In this document: positions 5,766-9,460 of the stretch, piece after piece
Numbering within the stretch: the first letter of the stretch is position 1
How the letters are laid out: the number at the start of each line of letters is the position of its first letter
Assembly: GCA_016932415.1 (NCBI GenBank)
Contig: JAFGCX010000002.1
Coordinates: forward strand, 1 to 9,460
From: Candidatus Krumholzibacteriota bacterium
GTDB taxonomy: Bacteria; Krumholzibacteriota; Krumholzibacteriia; Krumholzibacteriales; Krumholzibacteriaceae
Direction of reading: 5' to 3'
DNA length: 9,460 nucleotides
The notes under the pieces: model-generated
Seen by the model: only the letters and a program-made list of their open reading frames with translations
What the model was told of the DNA's origin: nothing
Database searches by the model: none
Program-made: the position numbers and the translations under genes

Positions 5766-7331
5766 TTACCGTGTTTTGCCAGATACCTTCCTGAGCCTTT
5801 CACACGCTTTTTTCTTGCCCAGAAAGAGTATTACCCAGAAAATATCAGGAGAAACCGCCTGCCCGGTAAGGGCTACGCGGCATGGATGAATGATATCTCC
5901 AGCCTCTATTTCCAGCCTGTCGGCGAGCGACCTGATAGTCTCCTCCACCGCGTTGAGGTCGAAATACTTCAGATTTTCCAGTTCATCGGCAAGAAGCGCC
6001 AGCCTCTTTCCTGTTTCTTCGCCATTGAGGTATTTCCCGACGGCATTTTCATCGATGCTGAATTCATCCTGATAAAAATACCTCAACATCCCCGGTATAT
6101 CCTTGAGGAGTTTTAACCTGTTCCCGAAAACCTTGATTATCAGCAACAATCTCTGGAATTCTTTCTTGTCAAAGACCTTCTCCTCATCCGAGATCCCGGT
6201 CGTAAGAGGTTCAGTGCCCGGAACGAGTTCAAGCTCTACCGGTTTTGTCAGGTCCACGTTAAAAGCGGGTGGAAGCACCTTTTCCTCTTCCAGCGCTCTG
6301 TAGGCCAGAACCGCCTTCTGTACAAGAGGCATCTTCTTGAAATGTTCTGAATTGATGTATTCCATTCTCGAATTGTCGAATATAGCCGGGTTTTTCGATA
6401 CTTTTTTAAGGGAGAAAGCCTTAACGAGTGATTTTCTTTCAAACAATTCCCGTTTTCCGTCGAAAGACCATCCCAGAAGGGCGAGATAGTTGTTCATCGC
6501 GTCGGGAAGATAATGTTTTTCACTGTAGAAATCTATCGAAGTAGCTCCATGCCTCTTGCTGAGCCTTGTCTTGTCCTCGCCAAGAATCATCGGAAGATGG
6601 GCAAATACGGGCAACCTGTAACCGAGGGCTTTATATAAGTGTACCTGCCTAGGCGTGTTCGAAATATGATCATCGCCCCTGATCACATGTGATATCTTCA
6701 TCCTCGCGTCATCTACCACGACTGCGAAATTATACGTCGGCTTTCCGTCCGACCTTATAAGAATAAAATCATCGAGGTCGGAATTTGAGAACTCGAACTC
6801 TCCCCTCACTACATCCCTGAAGATAACATTGCCTTCATCCGGCATTTTGAACCTTGTGACATGACTTTCACCCTTCTCTATCCTGGAGGCAGCTTCGTCA
6901 GGTGAGATACTCCTGCATTTTCGATCATATTTCGTGTCGAGCTTCCTTATCGCGGCTTCTTTCTTCTTTTCCTCGAGTTCTCCAGGCGTACAGAAGCAAT
7001 AATACGCCATACCGTTTTCATATAGCTTTCGGGCGTCCGAATGATAGAATACCCCCCGCGCCGATTGAAGGTAGGGACCGAATTCACCGCCGATATCGGG
7101 GCCTTCGTCCCAGTAGAGTCCGAGCCATTTCAACCCTCTCAGTATCCCCTCATACGATTCCTCCGTCGAACGCAAAGCGTCCGTATCCTCGATCCTCAGC
7201 ACGAACTTCCCACCGGTCTTTCTCGCGTACAACCAGTTATATAGAGCTGTCCTCGCGCCGCCGACGTGAAGATGGCCGGTCGGGCTGGGAGCGAATCTTA
7301 CCCTGATCTCCTTTTCATCACCTGTGTTCAT
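5766..7331 (-). CDS. gltX: glutamyl-tRNA synthetase
   Basis: Class I aminoacyl-tRNA synthetase that attaches glutamate to tRNA-Glu using ATP. Visible marks are RFAPSPTGHLHVGG, whose HLHVGG at 20-25 is the HIGH-type signature, RIEDTD at 46-51, and the KMSKS-type signature TRLSKR at 255-260. A bacterial GluRS zinc-site pattern is also present: Cys112, Cys114 and, after 24 residues, Cys139. The C-terminal anticodon-binding half is present. At 521 residues it is slightly long for the family (about 470-490). AGGAAAGA lies 6 nt before the ATG, and the start overlaps the upstream lipoprotein stop by 14 nt, implying translational coupling. The next genes are tRNA-Gln and tRNA-Glu. In bacteria without GlnRS the enzyme is non-discriminating and also makes Glu-tRNA-Gln for GatCAB. 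That would suit this neighbourhood but cannot be proved from this window. Confidence 0.97.
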   Translation of the reverse strand: MNTGDEKEIRVRFAPSPTGHLHVGGARTALYNWLYARKTGGKFVLRIEDTDALRSTEESYEGILRGLKWLGLYWDEGPDIGGEFGPYLQSARGVFYHSDARKLYENGMAYYCFCTPGELEEKKKEAAIRKLDTKYDRKCRSISPDEAASRIEKGESHVTRFKMPDEGNVIFRDVVRGEFEFSNSDLDDFILIRSDGKPTYNFAVVVDDARMKISHVIRGDDHISNTPRQVHLYKALGYRLPVFAHLPMILGEDKTRLSKRHGATSIDFYSEKHYLPDAMNNYLALLGWSFDGKRELFERKSLVKAFSLKKVSKNPAIFDNSRMEYINSEHFKKMPLVQKAVLAYRALEEEKVLPPAFNVDLTKPVELELVPGTEPLTTGISDEEKVFDKKEFQRLLLIIKVFGNRLKLLKDIPGMLRYFYQDEFSIDENAVGKYLNGEETGKRLALLADELENLKYFDLNAVEETIRSLADRLEIEAGDIIHPCRVALTGQAVSPDIFWVILFLGKKKACERLRKVSGKTR

Positions 7332-8274
7332 TTTTATCTTTCCTGTCGACCATCATCCCCTCGGGAAGTTCGCCTATATAGTAGGTGAAATCCTTTTTCA
7401 GCCTGACCTTTTCCACCAACGCTTCGTAATCGATTCCAAAGACCCCCTCTGAAGCTTCATCGAGACTCTCTCCCCGTCCCAGCCTGGCCGCGAATGATAC
7501 AATATCTTCGAACGAATGACTCTTCAGAAGGTTTTCTACCATCGTGTAGGCGATGAAAAAAGAGATCCGCGTTATCGCCTTGTCATCGGCGATCTCGAGA
7601 TAGTCCTCCAGTTTATCTACCGTAGGATTGAACCCGAGCATCTGTTTATTGAACTCGAAAGCCTGCAACTGGAGGATCGGCCTCTCGTTGGCGATGGTGG
7701 AAGCAGTTCCTTCCCTCATCCAGAGCGGCAGTCTTCCAGCCGATATATTCTTCAGCGCCATTTGAGATATCTTCTGCAGGATCGCTATTTCCGCGAACGT
7801 TCTCTTCGTGACAAAATCATATCGCTTCAGCATCACGTCGAGAGGCTCTAGATACAGAGTGTCACCCTGCATTACTCCGTAGTACCACCACTCTTTCCGG
7901 GTTAGGAATTTATATTCCGACATATCCTTCGCGCCAACAACCACGATGCGGCCTTTCGCTGGACGGCCGATCCTTTCACGCGCGATATCATAAGCAGTCT
8001 GAACGAGCCCGAAATTCCTGACGGCTATATAGCGGCCGATCTCGGATGCCGGATACTGCAGTTCGATATCGTTGTTTGCCATCACACCGCCTCTTATGGG
8101 ATGATAATCATCCCTGACAAGATTATATCCCGCTATAGGAGCCAGAAGCGAATCAGGGATGCGGAAATCATCTCCGGCCATTTTCTTCTCGTCTGATTTT
8201 TCCGAGCAGCCCGCGCCGATCACCATCGCCAGGGCCAACGCGGCTAAAACCTTCCTGCCTGCGATTCTATTCAT
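7318..8274 (-). CDS. predicted lipoprotein, degenerate gluzincin (Peptidase_MA-like) fold
   Basis: A 318-residue protein not assigned to a named gene. It starts MNRIAGRKVL, then a hydrophobic stretch and IGAGC with Cys23 as the likely lipidated residue; Ser24 after it would favour the outer membrane. The middle resembles peptidase MA-like gluzincins: a segment RTFAEIAILQKI (158-169), then LPLWMREGTAS (182-192) about 20 residues later. In active relatives the first is HExxH and the second supplies the third ligand Glu. Here the first reads AEIAI (161-165), so both histidines are gone and zinc catalysis is unlikely. It may be a binding or structural protein. ATG 8286 is in frame, but AAGGATGG sits too close to it and well placed for ATG 8274. 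The gene lies between ilvC and gltX in one operon. Confidence 0.75.
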   Translation of the reverse strand: MNRIAGRKVLAALALAMVIGAGCSEKSDEKKMAGDDFRIPDSLLAPIAGYNLVRDDYHPIRGGVMANNDIELQYPASEIGRYIAVRNFGLVQTAYDIARERIGRPAKGRIVVVGAKDMSEYKFLTRKEWWYYGVMQGDTLYLEPLDVMLKRYDFVTKRTFAEIAILQKISQMALKNISAGRLPLWMREGTASTIANERPILQLQAFEFNKQMLGFNPTVDKLEDYLEIADDKAITRISFFIAYTMVENLLKSHSFEDIVSFAARLGRGESLDEASEGVFGIDYEALVEKVRLKKDFTYYIGELPEGMMVDRKDKNEHR

Positions 8275-8298
8275 TCTGCGCACCATCCTTATTATCGA

Positions 8299-9288
8299 TC
8301 AGTCACCACTTCCATAAAGTCTTCTTACCGTCTTTCCCGTCTTTTCTATTAACAGTTCCGCCTCTTTACGACGCAGATCTTCCAGCGCTTCGGGGTGCCG
8401 GGATGATTTCTCAAGCCAGTCCCTGGCAAACTCACCCTTCTCTATCATCTCGAACAATTCTTCCATCGATGATACGACCTCGTCAGAAATCAACTTCTCA
8501 CCGTACTTCAGACCTCCGTACGCCGCTGTTCCGCTTATCACTTCCCTCATCCCGGCGAAACCTCTCTCTGAAAAGAGGTCGACTATGATCTTGAGTTCCT
8601 CGAAACACTCGAAATAGGCGACCTCAGGGCTGAATCCGCGCCGTATCAGAAGATCGTACGCCGCCTTTACCAGACCGGTGACTCCACCGCAAAGGACTGC
8701 CTGCTCCCCGAAGATATCGCTTACCGCTTCCTCCCGGAACGACGTCTGAAATCCACCTACCCTGAGACAGCCAAGGGCCGACGCGATTGCCAGGGCTCTT
8801 GCCTGAGCCTCTCCCGACACATCATTGGCCACACCGACCAGGCAGGCCACTCCCGAGCCCTGCAGGTATGCTTTTCTCAATCTTTCGCCCTGTCCCTTGG
8901 GCGCGACGAGGACCAGATCGAAGTTTCCCGGTCCTATCTCTCCAAAGGCGACGGCGAATCCATGAGCGAATGATATCGTAGCGCCCTCGCTGATATTTCC
9001 GGCGATCAATTCCCCGTATATCTTACCCTGCAGCTCGTCCGGGAGAAGGAACATGAGGATATCGGCGACCCGCGCCCCCTCTTCGAGACCAACCGGAGAA
9101 AAACCGTCATCGAGAGCTTTTCTCCAGCCACCTCTCCCTTCCCTTGCCGAAACGACAACGTCAACGCCACTGTCGCGCAGATTGAGGGCCTGCGGACGGC
9201 CCTGGTTGCCATACCCCATTACGACTACCCTTTTATTTCGCAGGATTGAAGGGGAAGAATCCTTTTCAGTATACAGTTTCATCTTCAT
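8299..9288 (-). CDS. ilvC: ketol-acid reductoisomerase-like protein
   Basis: A 329-residue class I (short) KARI homologue, the branched-chain amino-acid enzyme that converts 2-acetolactate or 2-aceto-2-hydroxybutyrate to dihydroxy acids using Mg2+ and NAD(P)H. The Rossmann motif GYGNQG (25-30), AHGF with His109, APKG with Lys131, DIFGEQAVLCGG with Asp191 and Glu195, YFECFEELKIIVDL with Glu227 and Glu231, and Ser252 are all kept. So the metal and acid/base residues are intact. Several positions differ from typical KARIs: QGRPQ instead of QGHAH, KGQGE instead of KGPGH, ISGTAAYG instead of ISDTAEYG, and an altered cofactor loop, AREGRGGW. No ilvB, ilvN or ilvD is adjacent. ATG 9282 is an equally possible start, because the purine-rich AGAGATGAAG precedes it. 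First gene of the ilvC-lipoprotein-gltX-tRNA operon. Confidence 0.9.
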   Translation of the reverse strand: MKMKLYTEKDSSPSILRNKRVVVMGYGNQGRPQALNLRDSGVDVVVSAREGRGGWRKALDDGFSPVGLEEGARVADILMFLLPDELQGKIYGELIAGNISEGATISFAHGFAVAFGEIGPGNFDLVLVAPKGQGERLRKAYLQGSGVACLVGVANDVSGEAQARALAIASALGCLRVGGFQTSFREEAVSDIFGEQAVLCGGVTGLVKAAYDLLIRRGFSPEVAYFECFEELKIIVDLFSERGFAGMREVISGTAAYGGLKYGEKLISDEVVSSMEELFEMIEKGEFARDWLEKSSRHPEALEDLRRKEAELLIEKTGKTVRRLYGSGD

Positions 9289-9311
9289 CTCTTTTCTCGG
9301 ACTTCCAAGTA

Positions 9312-9340
9312 TCTATAACAGACATGACTTATACAGGCAA
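9312..9340 (-). promoter_or_regulatory. candidate promoter for the ilvC operon
   Basis: Minus-strand TTGCCT (9340-9335), a 17-bp spacer and TATAGA (9317-9312), matching 4 of 6 bases in each box. Transcription would start near 9305, leaving a leader of about 17 nt. That leader is too short for a leader-peptide attenuator or T-box, so no such control is seen here. Confidence 0.4.
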
Positions 9341-9358
9341 GCGGATTGTAGAAACCAC

Positions 9359-9386
9359 TTGACAACCCCCGTTTTTTTTATACTAT
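9359..9386 (+). promoter_or_regulatory. promoter of the tRNA gene at the right edge
   Basis: Perfect TTGACA (9359-9364), then a GC block and T-tract, then TACTAT (9381-9386) with 16-bp spacing. The overlapping TATACT (9379-9384) is a better box but at only 14 bp. Initiation near 9393 would leave about five bases before the tRNA 5' end at 9398, a normal stable-RNA layout. Confidence 0.5.
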
Positions 9387-9397
9387 TCCCTGAGTGT

Positions 9398-9460
9398 GGC
9401 GGTGTAGCTCAGTTGGTTAGAGCAGCGGAATCATAATCCGCGTGTCCGGGGTTCAAATCC
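9398..9460 (+). tRNA. tRNA with CAU anticodon, probably elongator tRNA-Met (3' end outside window)
   Basis: The acceptor 5' strand GGCGGTG is followed by TA, then a D arm GCTC-AGTTGGTTA-GAGC. The anticodon stem GCGGA/TCCGC has loop ATCATAA (anticodon CAU). The T arm starts CGGGGTTCAAATCC at the window end. The sequence resembles elongator tRNA-Met. It lacks the three consecutive G-C pairs of the initiator anticodon stem. tRNA-Ile(CAU), whose C34 is changed to lysidine, cannot be fully excluded from the visible part. Confidence 0.9.

Noticed and set aside
5691-6116. Plus-strand open frame of 141 codons overlapping tRNA-Gln and the end of gltX
   Set aside because: It starts inside a tRNA and runs antisense to gltX; no family resemblance.
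9398-9460. Initiator tRNA-fMet
   Set aside because: The anticodon stem is GCGGA/TCCGC, without the three consecutive G-C pairs of initiators, and the D-arm is of elongator type.
1-9460. CRISPR array, insertion sequence, prophage or integron
   Set aside because: No spaced direct repeats, transposase, integrase or terminal inverted repeats were found. The tRNA genes here show no duplicated 3' ends that would suggest an attachment site.

Overview
The window looks like chromosomal core DNA from a Gram-negative bacterium of roughly 50% GC. It carries a lipoprotein with a type II signal peptide, sigma70-like promoters, encoded CCA ends on the tRNAs and tight operons. Nothing in it fixes the phylum. 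The gene mix (DUF362 ferredoxin, NhaC-type antiporter, FmdB-type zinc ribbon, possible selenocysteine use) would suit an anaerobe or facultative anaerobe of a deltaproteobacterial or FCB-like lineage, but that is a low-confidence inference. No mobile element, CRISPR array or phage gene was seen.

Left part (1-4652): the first bases hold the N-terminus of a lysine/alanine-rich protein on the minus strand. It diverges across an AT-rich intergenic region from a plus-strand operon. That operon contains a DUF362 protein with two [4Fe-4S] motifs, an NhaC-family antiporter with an unusual N-terminal extracytoplasmic extension, and a MATE-family efflux transporter. Both divergent promoters are near consensus.

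Middle part (4653-5547): a compact second plus-strand operon follows, with its own promoter/operator-like AT palindrome. It holds an ArsR-family repressor, a tiny one-helix membrane protein and an FmdB-type zinc-ribbon protein. The tiny protein is the most interesting object here. Its frame reaches an in-frame TGA after 29 codons and stays open for 34 more codons. A perfect 7-bp hairpin with a GGA loop lies 23 nt after the TGA, which matches the geometry of a bacterial SECIS. It may therefore be an undescribed small selenoprotein (Sec30, with Cys35 nearby).

Right part (5548-9288, minus strand): an operon runs ilvC-like ketol-acid reductoisomerase, then a lipoprotein resembling a metallopeptidase with a destroyed HExxH motif, then gltX, tRNA-Gln(CUG) and tRNA-Glu(CUC). 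The synthetase and its likely substrates are thus adjacent. A hairpin with a T-run on the minus side separates this operon from the convergent ArsR operon. At the right edge a tRNA-Met-like gene (CAU anticodon), cut by the window end, diverges from ilvC with its own promoter.
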